Below are positions 20,400 through 29,022 of a DNA stretch of 64,000 bases, piece by piece. The notes under the pieces are model-generated. The model was given only the letters and a program-made list of their open reading frames with translations. It ran no database searches and had not been told where the DNA came from. The stretch's first letter is position 1. The number at the start of each line of letters is the position of its first letter. Made by a program: the position numbers and the translations under genes. Source of the DNA: Moorella sp. Hama-1 (GTDB taxonomy: Bacteria; Bacillota; DSM-521; Neomoorellales; Neomoorellaceae); contig NZ_AP024620.1 of NCBI RefSeq assembly GCF_023734095.1, positions 62,001 through 126,000 on the forward strand. The letters are read 5' to 3'.

Positions 20400-21143
20400 G
20401 TGGAAGCAGTCTGGCAGGGGCTAACCCAGGCCCTCCTTTTACTTATCAGGCGCGATCCCGGCGTGATGGAGGTTGTCATCCTCACCCTGAAGGTCTGCGG
20501 CCTGGCGACCTTTATTAGCATCCTGATCGGGGTTCCCCTGGGGACTTTCCTGGCTTTGAGGGCTTTCCCCGGGCGCCAGGTGGCTGTCAGCCTGGTTAAT
20601 ACCGGCATGGGCATGCCGCCGGTGGTTGTCGGCCTCCTGGTAAGCTTCTTACTATGGCGCAGCGGTCCCCTGGGGTACTTTGGCCTGATCTACACCCCCA
20701 CGGCCATGGTTATCGCCCAGTCCCTGATCGCCGCCCCCCTGGTTATTGGTTTGACTATGGCAGCCATCCAGCAGTTACCGGCCCGGCTCCGGACCCAGAT
20801 CCTGGCCCTGGGGGCTTCGCCGGTGCAACTCTACTGGACTTTGCTCAAGGAAGCCCGCCTGGGCATCCTGGCAGCCATTATTGCCGGTTTTGGTGGGGTG
20901 ATTTCCGAGGTCGGAGCGGCGACCATGGTCGGGGGCAATATCATGCACCAGACCAGAGTATTGACGACGGCCACCATGATGGAAGTCTCCCGGGGGCATT
21001 TTGATGTGGCCATGGCCCTGAGTTTTATTCTCCTGGGATTGGCCTTCAGTATCACCTTTGCCCTGACAATACTGCAGCAACGGGAAAGGGGACAAACGGG
21101 AAGGGGTAACGCCAGGAGTTCCTGGCGGTTGTTCCGGAGTTAA
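20400..21143 (+). CDS. tupB: Tungstate ABC transporter permease
   Basis: 247 aa with about five membrane segments. The EAA-type cytoplasmic loop reads LRTQILALGASPVQLYWTLLKEARLGILAA. VISEVGAATMVGGNIMHQTRVLTTATMMEVSRGHFDVAMALSFILL is typical of TupB. GTG 20400 is 21 bp behind the tupA stop, with GGAAGGAG upstream. A type A repeat separates it from tupC. Confidence 0.92.
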   Translation: MEAVWQGLTQALLLLIRRDPGVMEVVILTLKVCGLATFISILIGVPLGTFLALRAFPGRQVAVSLVNTGMGMPPVVVGLLVSFLLWRSGPLGYFGLIYTPTAMVIAQSLIAAPLVIGLTMAAIQQLPARLRTQILALGASPVQLYWTLLKEARLGILAAIIAGFGGVISEVGAATMVGGNIMHQTRVLTTATMMEVSRGHFDVAMALSFILLGLAFSITFALTILQQRERGQTGRGNARSSWRLFRS

Positions 21144-21145
21144 CA

Positions 21146-21312
21146 CCATTTTTGGCAGAACCCTATTTTCGGGGGAGCCCCTCATGGGGGCAAACTCCAC
21201 CAGCGAACGGGAGAAATGAGAGGCGGGCAAGTTTTAATCTGAAACTGGCGCAGCCAGTTTCGACGAGCCTCCCACCTCTCACTTCCCACCTCACACATCT
21301 CATTTCGGAGGA
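21146..21312 (+). repeat. Type A intergenic repeat, copy A3
   Basis: Full copy: tail-like module CCATTTTTGGCAGAACCC, TATTTTCGGGGGAG, head GCCCCTCATGGGGGC, GAAATGAGAGGC, hairpin GAAACTGGC-GCA-GCCAGTTTC, CT-rich tract, TCTCATTTCGGAGGAG. It lies inside the tup operon, just before tupC. Confidence 0.93.
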
Positions 21313-21329
21313 GCCCTGGGGGGAGGCAA

Positions 21330-22403
21330 TTGAGTATCGGTATCAAAGTTCGGGGCCTGCGGGTAATCAAGGGCGGGCGCCAGGTTCTGGCCGTCGACGA
21401 TCTGGAGATCGGCCGGGGAGAAGTATGGGGCTTGATCGGCCCCAACGGTGCCGGCAAAAGCACCCTGCTCCAGGCCCTGGCCCTGCTGGAAGAGCCGGCC
21501 GCGGGGGCAATCCTCTTTGATGGCCGGCGGGTAGATTATCGCCAGGTCTTATCCTGGCGACGGCAGCTGGCAGTAGTTTTTCAGGAACCCCTGCTGCTAA
21601 ATACTACTGTCTATAATAATTTGGCCACAGGCCTGCGCTTCCGGGGATTCTCCCGGGAGGCAATCGAAGAACGGGTACAACGCTGGTTGCAGGTCCTGCA
21701 AATAGAACACCTGGCCAACCGCCCGGCCCGGGGGCTCTCCGGCGGCGAGGCCCAGCGGGTAAGCCTGGCCCGGGCCCTGGTCCTGGAACCCCAGGTCCTT
21801 TTTCTGGACGAACCCTTCGCCGCCCTGGATGCACCTACCCGGGCCAACCTGTTGGAGGAACTCCATAATATCCTGGAGAAGACAGGTATTACGGCTGTTT
21901 TTGTGACCCATGACTTTACTGAGCTTCCCTTTCTGGCTGACCAGGTAGCTGCCCTGCAGGAGGGGCGGATTATCCAGACGGGCTCCCCGGAAACAATCCT
22001 CTGGCGACCGGCCAGTGTACAACTGGCAACCTTTGTCGGGATCACCAACCTACTGCCGGGGGAGGCCCGCCTGAATGGGGGCGGTTCCGTCCAGGTACGC
22101 CTGCAGGGGGGGGCAACTATCCTGGCCGGTACCCGGGTTAATGGCCGGGTAGTGGCCTGCCTGCGGCCGGAGGAGATAGTTATTGGGGGGATTAAGGAAG
22201 GCGAAAACCGGGGTAACAGGCTCCGGGGAAGGATCAAGAGGGTGGTACCCCAGGGAGGGCAGTACCGGGTGGAGGTGGATTGCGGCCTGGAACTGGTGGC
22301 CCTGGCGGGAGCCTCCCAGATACGGCAGGGTTTGATGGCTCCCGGCCGGGAAATTGCGGTGACCTTTCCCCCGGAGGTAGTCCACCTGATCCCGGCCTGT
22401 TAA
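21330..22403 (+). CDS. tupC: Tungstate ABC transporter ATP-binding protein with TOBE-like C-terminus
   Basis: 357 aa. Walker A is GPNGAGKST (about 36-44), the signature LSGGEAQRVSLARAL, Walker B VLFLDEPFAALD, and the switch His VTHDF. Residues about 240-357 form an extra TOBE-like domain, as in ModC, which may bind oxyanions and give feedback inhibition. TTG 21330 follows GGGGGGAGGCAA. It completes tupABC with the two upstream genes. Confidence 0.9.
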   Translation: MSIGIKVRGLRVIKGGRQVLAVDDLEIGRGEVWGLIGPNGAGKSTLLQALALLEEPAAGAILFDGRRVDYRQVLSWRRQLAVVFQEPLLLNTTVYNNLATGLRFRGFSREAIEERVQRWLQVLQIEHLANRPARGLSGGEAQRVSLARALVLEPQVLFLDEPFAALDAPTRANLLEELHNILEKTGITAVFVTHDFTELPFLADQVAALQEGRIIQTGSPETILWRPASVQLATFVGITNLLPGEARLNGGGSVQVRLQGGATILAGTRVNGRVVACLRPEEIVIGGIKEGENRGNRLRGRIKRVVPQGGQYRVEVDCGLELVALAGASQIRQGLMAPGREIAVTFPPEVVHLIPAC

Positions 22404-22406
22404 CCC

Positions 22407-22436
22407 TTGCGGGCCGGCTCGGAAAACAGGTATAAT
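22407..22436 (+). promoter_or_regulatory. Promoter of the response regulator gene
   Basis: TTGCGG (22407-22412), 18-bp spacer, perfect TATAAT (22431-22436). The predicted transcript starts near 22443, at the ribosome-binding site itself, leaving almost no leader. Confidence 0.55.
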
Positions 22437-22457
22437 AGCCCCGAAGGGGTGATAAAG

Positions 22458-23138
22458 CTGCCTAAGATACTGGTAGTTGATGATGAGCCGGCTATCGTAG
22501 AGCTGGTGAAGTTTAACCTGGAACAGGCTGGTTTTACTGTCGTAACCGCCGGTGACGGGGCCGAAGCCCTGCAAAGGGCCGAGGGGGAAAAACCCGACCT
22601 GATTATCCTGGATGTTATGCTCCCCCGGGTCGACGGCTTTGAAGTCTGTCGCAGCCTCCGGGCCAAGGGCAACACACCCATCCTGATGCTGACGGCTCGC
22701 CGGGAAGAGGTGGACCGGGTCCTGGGCCTCGAGCTGGGGGCTGATGATTACCTGACCAAACCCTTCAGCCCCCGGGAGCTCGTCGCCCGGGTGCGGGCTA
22801 TCTTGCGGCGGGCGGCGGAAAAACAAGGGCAGAACGACGGTATTATTAACATTGGCGACCTGGTGATTAACCCGGCCAGCCACCTGGTAACAGTAAGGGG
22901 CGAGCCAGTGGATCTGACCCTGAAGGAATACCAGTTGCTCCAGCTTCTGGCGGAGAACCGGGGCCGGGTTTTCAGCCGGGAGGCCCTCCTGGAACGTTTA
23001 TGGGAAGGGGAGTATTACGGCGATACCCGGACCATTGATGTGCACATCCGCCACCTGCGGGAAAAGATTGAAGCCAACCCCAGCAACCCCCGTTATATCA
23101 TTACGGTCCGCGGGGTGGGCTACAAGTTCCGGGATTAA
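22458..23138 (+). CDS. OmpR/PhoB-family response regulator, orphan, probable CTG start
   Basis: 226 aa from CTG 22458. The protein then begins (M)PKILVVDDEPAIVEL, the normal start of PhoP/PhoB proteins, and GAAGGGGTGATA lies 4 bp upstream; GTG 22449 is the alternative. The receiver has the acidic pair DD, phospho-acceptor Asp in LIILDVMLPRVDG, and Lys in DDYLTKPF. The winged-helix C-terminus reads LTLKEYQLLQLLAENRGRVFSREALLERLWEGEYYGDTRTIDVHIRHLREKIE. No histidine kinase is adjacent. A Pho-box-like array at 63817 could be a target of such a regulator. Confidence 0.88.
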   Translation: MPKILVVDDEPAIVELVKFNLEQAGFTVVTAGDGAEALQRAEGEKPDLIILDVMLPRVDGFEVCRSLRAKGNTPILMLTARREEVDRVLGLELGADDYLTKPFSPRELVARVRAILRRAAEKQGQNDGIINIGDLVINPASHLVTVRGEPVDLTLKEYQLLQLLAENRGRVFSREALLERLWEGEYYGDTRTIDVHIRHLREKIEANPSNPRYIITVRGVGYKFRD

Positions 23139-23428
23139 TCCTGCCCCTCCTGGCCATGACGGGGGGCCTTTTTGACCATCATCAGGGCCTGGGTCAGGGC
23201 GCGGTAGATATCGGCGCGGTGCTGGGACTCCAGCATAGCTATTTTCGAATAGACGGCCCCTTTTTCCCGGACCACGTAACGGGGTGGCAGCTGGTTTAAG
23301 GCCAGGGCAACGGTGTCATGACGGCAGGCTTCGCAGCGGCAGGCTTCAGGGTCCTGCTTCAGGACCTCATCCAGCAGTTCCCAGACGCAATCCTCCATAT
23401 AGTTCTTGAGAAAAAGCTTTCCAGCCAT
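23135..23428 (-). CDS. ComFB-like protein
   Basis: 97 aa from ATG 23428, set by GGAAGGAGATCAAG; an upstream ATG at 23446 is weaker. The family pattern is NYMEDCVWELLDEVL, then the cysteine cluster CRCEACRHDTVALALNQLPPRYVVREKG. ComFB proteins are small and were first seen in the Bacillus comF locus; some cyanobacterial members bind cyclic nucleotides. The function here is unknown. It is convergent with the response regulator, whose last 4 bp overlap it. Confidence 0.78.
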   Translation of the reverse strand: MAGKLFLKNYMEDCVWELLDEVLKQDPEACRCEACRHDTVALALNQLPPRYVVREKGAVYSKIAMLESQHRADIYRALTQALMMVKKAPRHGQEGQD

Positions 23429-23657
23429 CTTGATCTCCTTCCTCATCAGGCTCCCCCAGGGGAGTTTATTTTGCCTTTAAAGTATTCGTCTTGATCTTTC
23501 TCCTTCCTGCTTTTCCCCGGCATTTCCTGGCAATAATTTAGCTACATATAGGCAAACCTGTATACCGGCAGGGTGAAAAGGAGTTTATTAAAAAGAGGAA
23601 TCCCCGGGTTAATAGCCAATTGTACATAGGTATTAAGGGGAGCGAGGGGGATCATTT

Positions 23658-24515
23658 TTGGATTTCCTGACGGTACCGGCCTATGGTAAAATAAATCTAA
23701 CCCTGAGGGTCCTGGAACGGCGCCCGGATGGCTATCATAATTTGAGCACCATCTTCCAGTCCATTGCTCTGGCAGACAGGTTAACCTGCAGTCGCCATCA
23801 AGAAGGCCTCCACCTGGAAACTACCGGGGTGCCGGTACCTGTCGGGCCCGCTAACCTGGTCTACCAGGCCGCCTACCGGTTGCAAACCCGGTACGGCTTT
23901 CCAGGGGTAAAAATTACTTTGCAGAAGCAAATCCCCCCGGCCGCCGGCCTGGCTGGCGGCAGTAGCGATGCGGCGGCTACCCTGCTGGCGGTCAATACCC
24001 TTTTTAACCTGGGCCTGACACCGGGGCAGCTGGCCCGGGAGGGGGTGGCCTTGGGAGCAGATATACCCTTCTGCGTCCTGGGTGGTACTGCCCTGGGCCG
24101 GGGGCGGGGGGAAGAGTTAACCCTTTTACCTCGGGTTCCGCCCTTGTGGCTGGTACTGGTCAAGCCGTCCTTCGGCGTTAGTACGGTGGACGTATATCAG
24201 GCCTGGGACGCCAACCGTGGCTGGGGGCCCCTGGAACCTCCTGACGAAGAGAGAGCCCTGGCTGCCATCAGAAGTGGTGACCGCAAAAAACTCCTGGCCG
24301 CCCTGGGCAACGACCTGGAGGCGGTTACCTGCCGCCTCTACCCCGAAGTGACGGCCATTAAACTGCGCCTGCTGGCCGAAGGGGCCGAACGGGCGGTTAT
24401 GTGCGGCAGCGGCCCGGCGGTATTCGGCGTGGCTGCCGGTGAGGAACAAGCCCGGCGTATCGCCGCCCGGCTGCAGGAGACCTACCCGGAAACCTTCGTA
24501 ACGCGAACTTTATGA
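23658..24515 (+). CDS. ispE: 4-diphosphocytidyl-2-C-methyl-D-erythritol kinase
   Basis: 285 aa GHMP kinase. The N-terminal AYGKINLTLRVLERRPDGYHNL and the glycine-rich ATP loop PAAAGLAGGSSDAAATLLAVN (about 94-114) are diagnostic, as is the C-terminal VMCGSGPAVFG. It phosphorylates CDP-methylerythritol in the non-mevalonate isoprenoid pathway. TTG 23658 follows GAGGGGGATCA. In B. subtilis ispE follows veg and sspF; here the fix, PFOR and tup cassettes intervene. The upstream gap 23429-23657 shows no gene. Confidence 0.96.
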   Translation: MDFLTVPAYGKINLTLRVLERRPDGYHNLSTIFQSIALADRLTCSRHQEGLHLETTGVPVPVGPANLVYQAAYRLQTRYGFPGVKITLQKQIPPAAGLAGGSSDAAATLLAVNTLFNLGLTPGQLAREGVALGADIPFCVLGGTALGRGRGEELTLLPRVPPLWLVLVKPSFGVSTVDVYQAWDANRGWGPLEPPDEERALAAIRSGDRKKLLAALGNDLEAVTCRLYPEVTAIKLRLLAEGAERAVMCGSGPAVFGVAAGEEQARRIAARLQETYPETFVTRTL

Positions 24516-24520
24516 TGGAG

Positions 24521-24670
24521 ACTATTTTCGGAGGAGCCCCTCATGGGGGCAAACTCCACCAGCGAACGGGAGAAATGAGAGGCAAGGCTTTAACCTGAAA
24601 CTGGCGCAGCCAGTTTCGACAAGCCTCCCACCTCTCACCTCCAACCTCACACATCTCATTTCGGAGGAGG
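24521..24670 (+). repeat. Type A intergenic repeat, copy A4 (best-preserved)
   Basis: Begins CTATTTTCGGAGGAG and ends CATTTCGGAGGAGG. Outer arms GAAATGAGA (24572-24580) and TCTCATTTC (24654-24662) pair perfectly; the inner hairpin GAAACTGGC-GCA-GCCAGTTTC is 24597-24617. The CT-rich tract (24624-24653) contains TCACCTCC. GGAGGAGG (24663-24670) is the ribosome-binding site of the next gene. Confidence 0.95.
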
Positions 24671-24676
24671 GTAGCC

Positions 24677-25375
24677 GTGAAAAACCTGCTCAGTGGCAAA
24701 CTGGAGAATTATAAACCCCTGCGGGAGATAGTTTTTGAAGCCCTGCGTGAAGCCATTATCAACGGCCAGCTCAAGGCCGGCGAGAGACTCATGGAGGTCC
24801 AGCTAGCGGAGGAAATGGGCGTCAGCCGGACACCGGTGCGGGAGGCCATCCGCAAGCTGGAGCTGGAAGGCTTTGTGGTCATGATTCCCCGCAAAGGGGC
24901 CTATGTAGCCGACCTTTCCACCAAGGATATAGCCGACGTCTTCGAGATTCGTTCAGCCCTGGAATCCCTGGCGGCAGCCCTGGCCTGTGAACGCATAACC
25001 GAAGAGGAACTGGATGAGCTGGAACGCCTCCTGATCAGGGTGGCCGACTGCACGGCGGCCAACGACCTGGATACCCTGGTCGAGGTCGACACCCAGTTCC
25101 ATGACGTCCTCTATAAAGCCAGCCGCAATGACCGCCTGGTCCAGATCATTAATAACCTGCGGGAACAGATCCAGCGCTTCCGTACCATCTCGATGGGTAC
25201 CCCGGGTCGCATGCGGGAGACCCTGGAGGAACACAAGCAGCTGGTAGAGGCGATTACTGAACGGAACGTGGAACTCGCCCAGCGGATTGCCCAGGAGCAC
25301 ATTGAGAATGCGGAGAACCGCATGATGGAAGCCATCAGGGAAGATATGCGGTCCAGCGGTAGACGTAGAGCTTGA
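24677..25375 (+). CDS. GntR/FadR-family transcriptional regulator with FCD domain
   Basis: 232 aa. The winged helix has LREAIINGQLKAGERLMEVQLAEEMGVSRTPVREAIRKLELEGFV (about 22-66). The FCD ligand domain follows, with metal-ligand style residues in IRSALESLAAALACERI, DTQFHDVLYKASRN and EEHKQLVEAITERN. Effector unknown; FCD proteins usually sense small carboxylic acids or sugar acids. GTG 24677 takes its ribosome-binding site from repeat A4. The next gene starts 12 bp downstream. Its place corresponds to purR in B. subtilis, but the family is different. Confidence 0.88.
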   Translation: MKNLLSGKLENYKPLREIVFEALREAIINGQLKAGERLMEVQLAEEMGVSRTPVREAIRKLELEGFVVMIPRKGAYVADLSTKDIADVFEIRSALESLAAALACERITEEELDELERLLIRVADCTAANDLDTLVEVDTQFHDVLYKASRNDRLVQIINNLREQIQRFRTISMGTPGRMRETLEEHKQLVEAITERNVELAQRIAQEHIENAENRMMEAIREDMRSSGRRRA

Positions 25376-25387
25376 GGGGGCGGGAGT

Positions 25388-26104
25388 ATGCAGGTTGATG
25401 CCATTATCCTGGCCGGGGACCAAGAGGGACGCTCCCTGATCCCCATTGGTAACCGTCCCATGGTGGCCTGGGTAGTAGCCGCCCTGGAGGCCGCTCCCAG
25501 TATCCGCCGGTTGGCAGTAGCCGGCCCACCGGAACTGGCCGCCGTCCTTTCCCCGCAGGTCACCCTGGTAGCGGCCGGTAAAACAACGGTCGAGAGCGCC
25601 CTGAACGGGGCGGCAGCCTTTCCGGAGGCTGAGTGGCTGCTGATGGTGACGGCCGATATACCTTTATTAAAGCCCGAGGCGGTGGAGGATTTCCTCCAGC
25701 GTTGCCAGCAACGGCCGGCGGATTTCTATTATCCCATTGTTCGCCGGGAGGCCAATGAGGCCCATTATCCCGGGGTCAAGCGGACTTATGTCCGCCTGCG
25801 GGAGGGGATTTTCACCGGGGGCAATATGGTTTTAATTAAGGCCAGTGCTCTGAAGACCTGTGCCCGCCAGGGTCAGGAGCTGGTACGCCTGCGCAAGAGC
25901 CCCCTGGCCCTGAGCCGTTTAATAGGTTTGGGCTTTATTCTCCGGTTTCTCACCCGGCAATTAACCATTGCCGAGGCCGAGGAACGCTTCTCCCATCTCT
26001 TGGGAACCCGGGGGGCAGGGGTGATTACTCCTTACCCGGAGATCGGCATCGATGTCGATAAAGAGAGTGACCTGGAACTCGCCCGCCGCGCCTTGGGCGA
26101 GTAG
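25388..26104 (+). CDS. MobA-like nucleotidyltransferase of unknown substrate
   Basis: 238 aa GT-A-type NTP transferase: DAIILAGDQEGRSLIPIGNRPMVAWVVAAL at the start, a metal aspartate in MVTADIPLL, and EIGIDVDKESDLELARRAL at the end. The usual LAGG...R...K loop is altered to LAGDQEGRSLIPIG, so the first glycine pair and the canonical lysine are changed. It resembles MobA/IspD/GlmU N-domains but I cannot assign a substrate. It lies between the GntR regulator and glmU; a link to cofactor or envelope sugar metabolism is only inferred. Confidence 0.7.
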   Translation: MQVDAIILAGDQEGRSLIPIGNRPMVAWVVAALEAAPSIRRLAVAGPPELAAVLSPQVTLVAAGKTTVESALNGAAAFPEAEWLLMVTADIPLLKPEAVEDFLQRCQQRPADFYYPIVRREANEAHYPGVKRTYVRLREGIFTGGNMVLIKASALKTCARQGQELVRLRKSPLALSRLIGLGFILRFLTRQLTIAEAEERFSHLLGTRGAGVITPYPEIGIDVDKESDLELARRALGE

Positions 26105-26126
26105 GAGGCGGGGTTCAGGTTTGCAC

Positions 26127-26284
26127 TTGGCAGGACCCTATTTTCGGAGGAGCCGACCATGGCGGCGGGCCGCCACCAACGAAGGGAAGAAATGAGAGGC
26201 GAGCAAGCTTTAATCTGAAACTGGCGCAGCCAGTTCAAGAATCCCACCTCTCACCTCCCACCTCACACATCTCATTTCGGAGGA
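26127..26284 (+). repeat. Type A intergenic repeat, copy A5
   Basis: Begins TTGGCAGGACCCTATTTTCG and ends CTCATTTCGGAGGAG. Together with A6 it has a derived head (GCCGACCATGGCGGCGGGC) and a shortened right hairpin arm (GCCAGTTCAAGAATCCC). The whole gap 26105-26620 is occupied by A5, B2 and A6; there is no gene in it. Confidence 0.92.
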
Positions 26285-26457
26285 GCCCCTCATGGGGGGC
26301 TAACGCCCCCCTCCACGGACTATGAAAATGTAGGTTGAGGCAAGGGCTGGCTGGTACAGGCGGAAGGCTGAGCGCTAAGTTTGCTCGCCGAGAACCACGG
26401 AGCCTGGAGACCTGTACCGCCAGCCCCGCAGCGGTCACTGTAAGTTGCAACCATTAT
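26285..26457 (+). repeat. Type B intergenic repeat, copy B2 (internally deleted palindrome)
   Basis: Head CCCCTCATGGGGGGC, then TGAAAATGTAGGTTGAGGCA. Arms GGGCTGGCTGGTACAGG (26344-26360) and CCTGTACCGCCAGCCCC (26411-26427) face each other. The inner right-arm sequence AAGTTTGCTCGCCGAGAACC is kept but the inner left arm present at 61722 is lost. Ends GTAAGTTGCAACCA. Confidence 0.88.
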
Positions 26458-26615
26458 TACCAGAACCCGATTTTCGGAGGAGCCGACCATGGCGGCGGGC
26501 CGCCACCAACGAAGGGAAGAAATGAGAGGCGAGCAAGCTTTAATCTGAAACTGGCGCAGCCAGTTCAAGAATCCCACCTCTCACCTCCCACCTCACACTT
26601 CTCATTTCGGAGGAA
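26452..26615 (+). repeat. Type A intergenic repeat, copy A6
   Basis: Nearly identical to A5 from TTTTCGGAGGAG onward at a distance of 330 bp, so the two arose by recent duplication across B2. The end CTCATTTCGGAGGA is the ribosome-binding site of glmU. Confidence 0.93.
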
Positions 26616-26620
26616 TCTTT

Positions 26621-27994
26621 ATGGCAGAAACGGGAGAAGCCATAGCCGTGATCCTGGCCGCCGGTCAGGGGAAGCGCATGCATTCCCGGCGACCCAAGGT
26701 GTTGCACCGGATAGCTGGCCGTTACCTGGTAGAACACGTCCTGGCGGCAGCCAGGGAAGCCGGTATAGATAAACAGGTTATCGTCATCGGCCACGGGGCG
26801 GAGGAAGTCCGGGAAGCCCTGGGCCCAGGTTACACCTACGTTCTCCAGGAACAGCAACTGGGCACCGGGCATGCCCTGGCCCGGGCCCGGAAAGCAGCTA
26901 ACACGGCAGCAACAGTTCTGGTGCTCTGCGGGGATACCCCCCTCCTGCGGCCGGAAACCCTGGCCAGGCTGTTAAAAGAGCACCGGGACAGGCAGGCTGC
27001 CGTTACTGTTTTAACGGCGGTTCTCGACGACCCCACCGGGTATGGCCGCATCATCCGCGACGGCCAGGGACGGGTAACGGGGATTGTCGAAGAGCGGGAC
27101 GCCAGCCCCATGGAAAGGACCATCAGGGAAATCAACACCGGCACCTACTGTTTTGCGGCCGCTTATCTCTGGCCCTTTCTGGAGCAACTGAAGCCTGATA
27201 ACGACCAGGCCGAATACTACCTTACCGATGTGGTGGCCCTGGCTTGCCGGGAGAGCCTGCCGGTCCTGGCGGTTGCCACCGACGACCCAGAAGAGACTTT
27301 GGGGGTCAACGACCGCGCCCAATTGGCTGCGGCCGGAGCCGTACTACAGCGCCGGATTAATAACCGCTTGATGCTGGCTGGGGTGACCATAATTGATCCG
27401 ATAGCCACCTATATTGACGCCACTGTTCAGGTCGGCCAGGATACGATTATTTATCCGGGAACCTTCCTGGAGGGGCATACTATTATTGCTGCTGGCTGTA
27501 CCCTGGGACCGGGAACCACCCTGCGGGACTGCCAGGTAGGAGAGGGCAGTCAAATTATCCACACCGTGGCCCTGGAAAGTCAGATCGGCGCCGGGTGCCA
27601 GGTCGGGCCCTTTACCTACCTGCGGCCGGGAACCATCCTGGAAGACAGGACCAAAGTGGGCGACTTTGTCGAACTCAAAGCCACCCGCATCGGCACCGGT
27701 TCCAAAGTACCCCACCTGACCTACCTGGGCGATACTACCGTGGGTACAGGGGTGAATATCGGCGCCGGCACCATTACCTGTAACTATGACGGCCAAAAAA
27801 AATGGCCGACGGTCATCGAAGATGGGGCCTTTATCGGCAGTAACAGCAACCTGGTGGCTCCCGTCCGGGTAGGCGCCGGCGCCCTGGTAGGAGCAGGTTC
27901 GACCATTACCGAGGATGTTCCCGCCGGTTCCCTGGCCCTGGCCCGGGGACGGCAAGTAAATTTAGTCGGGCGGGGTCAAAAAAAGCGATGCTAA
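26621..27994 (+). CDS. glmU: Bifunctional UDP-GlcNAc pyrophosphorylase / GlcN-1-P acetyltransferase
   Basis: 457 aa, normal length. The uridylyltransferase domain starts [24 protein letters not shown] (LxxGxGTxM...PK type) and has [12 protein letters not shown]. The C-terminal left-handed beta-helix of hexapeptide repeats runs from about residue 255, with [51 protein letters not shown]. It makes UDP-GlcNAc for peptidoglycan. ATG 26621 follows GGAGGAATCTTT from repeat A6. glmU-prs-ctc-pth-mfd order is as in B. subtilis. Confidence 0.97.
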   Translation: MAETGEAIAVILAAGQGKRMHSRRPKVLHRIAGRYLVEHVLAAAREAGIDKQVIVIGHGAEEVREALGPGYTYVLQEQQLGTGHALARARKAANTAATVLVLCGDTPLLRPETLARLLKEHRDRQAAVTVLTAVLDDPTGYGRIIRDGQGRVTGIVEERDASPMERTIREINTGTYCFAAAYLWPFLEQLKPDNDQAEYYLTDVVALACRESLPVLAVATDDPEETLGVNDRAQLAAAGAVLQRRINNRLMLAGVTIIDPIATYIDATVQVGQDTIIYPGTFLEGHTIIAAGCTLGPGTTLRDCQVGEGSQIIHTVALESQIGAGCQVGPFTYLRPGTILEDRTKVGDFVELKATRIGTGSKVPHLTYLGDTTVGTGVNIGAGTITCNYDGQKKWPTVIEDGAFIGSNSNLVAPVRVGAGALVGAGSTITEDVPAGSLALARGRQVNLVGRGQKKRC

Positions 27995-28074
27995 AAGGCA
28001 GGAAAAAGTTTAACCGGGGCGAAATAGATAGAGTTAAACTTTTCCCGGTAAACCTGGAGGTTATCTAAGAACAA

Positions 28075-29022
28075 ATGGAAACCGATAGCGGACGCCTGAA
28101 AATCTTTACTTGTAACGCCAACCCCAAACTGGCCGAGGAGATCGGCGCCTATCTGGGCGTGCCCCTGGGTGCGGCCAAGGTAAAACGTTTCAGCGATGGG
28201 GAGATCAGCGTCGTCATTGATGAAAGCGTGCGGGGGGAGGATGTCTTTGTCATCCAGCCTACCTGCGAACCCGTCAATGACAACCTGATGGAACTCCTGA
28301 TCATGATCGATGCCCTGCGCCGGGCCTCCGCCCGGCGGATCACGGCCGTTGTACCCTACTACGGTTATGCCCGCCAGGAGCGCAAGACCCGGGCCCGGGA
28401 CCCCATCTCCGCCAAACTGGTGGCCAACCTCATCACCGCCGCCGGCGCCCACCGGGTCCTGACCATGGACCTGCACGCGGCCGCCATCCAGGGTTTCTTC
28501 GATATCCCGGTGGACCACCTGACGGCCGTCCCCATCCTGGCCGATTACTTCAATAGCAAGGGCTTTGACCAGGCGGTGATTGTCTCCCCGGACCTGGGGG
28601 GCGTGACCCGGGCCCGTAACTTCGCCGAACGCATTGGCGCCGAGATCGCCATAATCGACAAACGGCGACCGGCACCCAACGTGGCGGAGATTATGAACCT
28701 CATCGGGGACGTTAAAAATAAAACGGTCATCATGATTGATGACCTCATCGATACGGCCGGAACCATCTGCCTGGGGGCCCAGGCCCTGCTGGATCAGGGG
28801 GCCCGGGCCGTATATGCCTGCTGTACCCACCCGGTCCTTTCCGGACCGGCCCGGGAACGCTTGACGGCCTCACCCTTGCAGGAGGTAGTCGTCTGCAACA
28901 CTATCCCCGTGCCGGCGGGTAAGGAGATACCCAAGTTGCGGCGCCTCTCTGTTGCTTCCCTCCTTGGCGAAGCCATTATCCGCATCCATGAGGACCTTTC
29001 AGTCAGCAAACTCTTTGATTAG
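28075..29022 (+). CDS. prs: Ribose-phosphate pyrophosphokinase
   Basis: 315 aa, normal class I PRPP synthase. It has [68 protein letters not shown], the catalytic [22 protein letters not shown] loop and the PRPP-binding [14 protein letters not shown]. It supplies PRPP for nucleotides, His, Trp and NAD. The ATG lies 14 bp behind CTGGAGG, slightly far. The stop overlaps the convergent PRC-barrel gene by 4 bp, with no room for a terminator. Confidence 0.97.
   Translation: METDSGRLKIFTCNANPKLAEEIGAYLGVPLGAAKVKRFSDGEISVVIDESVRGEDVFVIQPTCEPVNDNLMELLIMIDALRRASARRITAVVPYYGYARQERKTRARDPISAKLVANLITAAGAHRVLTMDLHAAAIQGFFDIPVDHLTAVPILADYFNSKGFDQAVIVSPDLGGVTRARNFAERIGAEIAIIDKRRPAPNVAEIMNLIGDVKNKTVIMIDDLIDTAGTICLGAQALLDQGARAVYACCTHPVLSGPARERLTASPLQEVVVCNTIPVPAGKEIPKLRRLSVASLLGEAIIRIHEDLSVSKLFD

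Noticed and set aside
26127-26615. CRISPR-like array from the repeated units
   Set aside because: Units are about 150 bp and similar throughout, spacing is irregular, and no cas genes are present.
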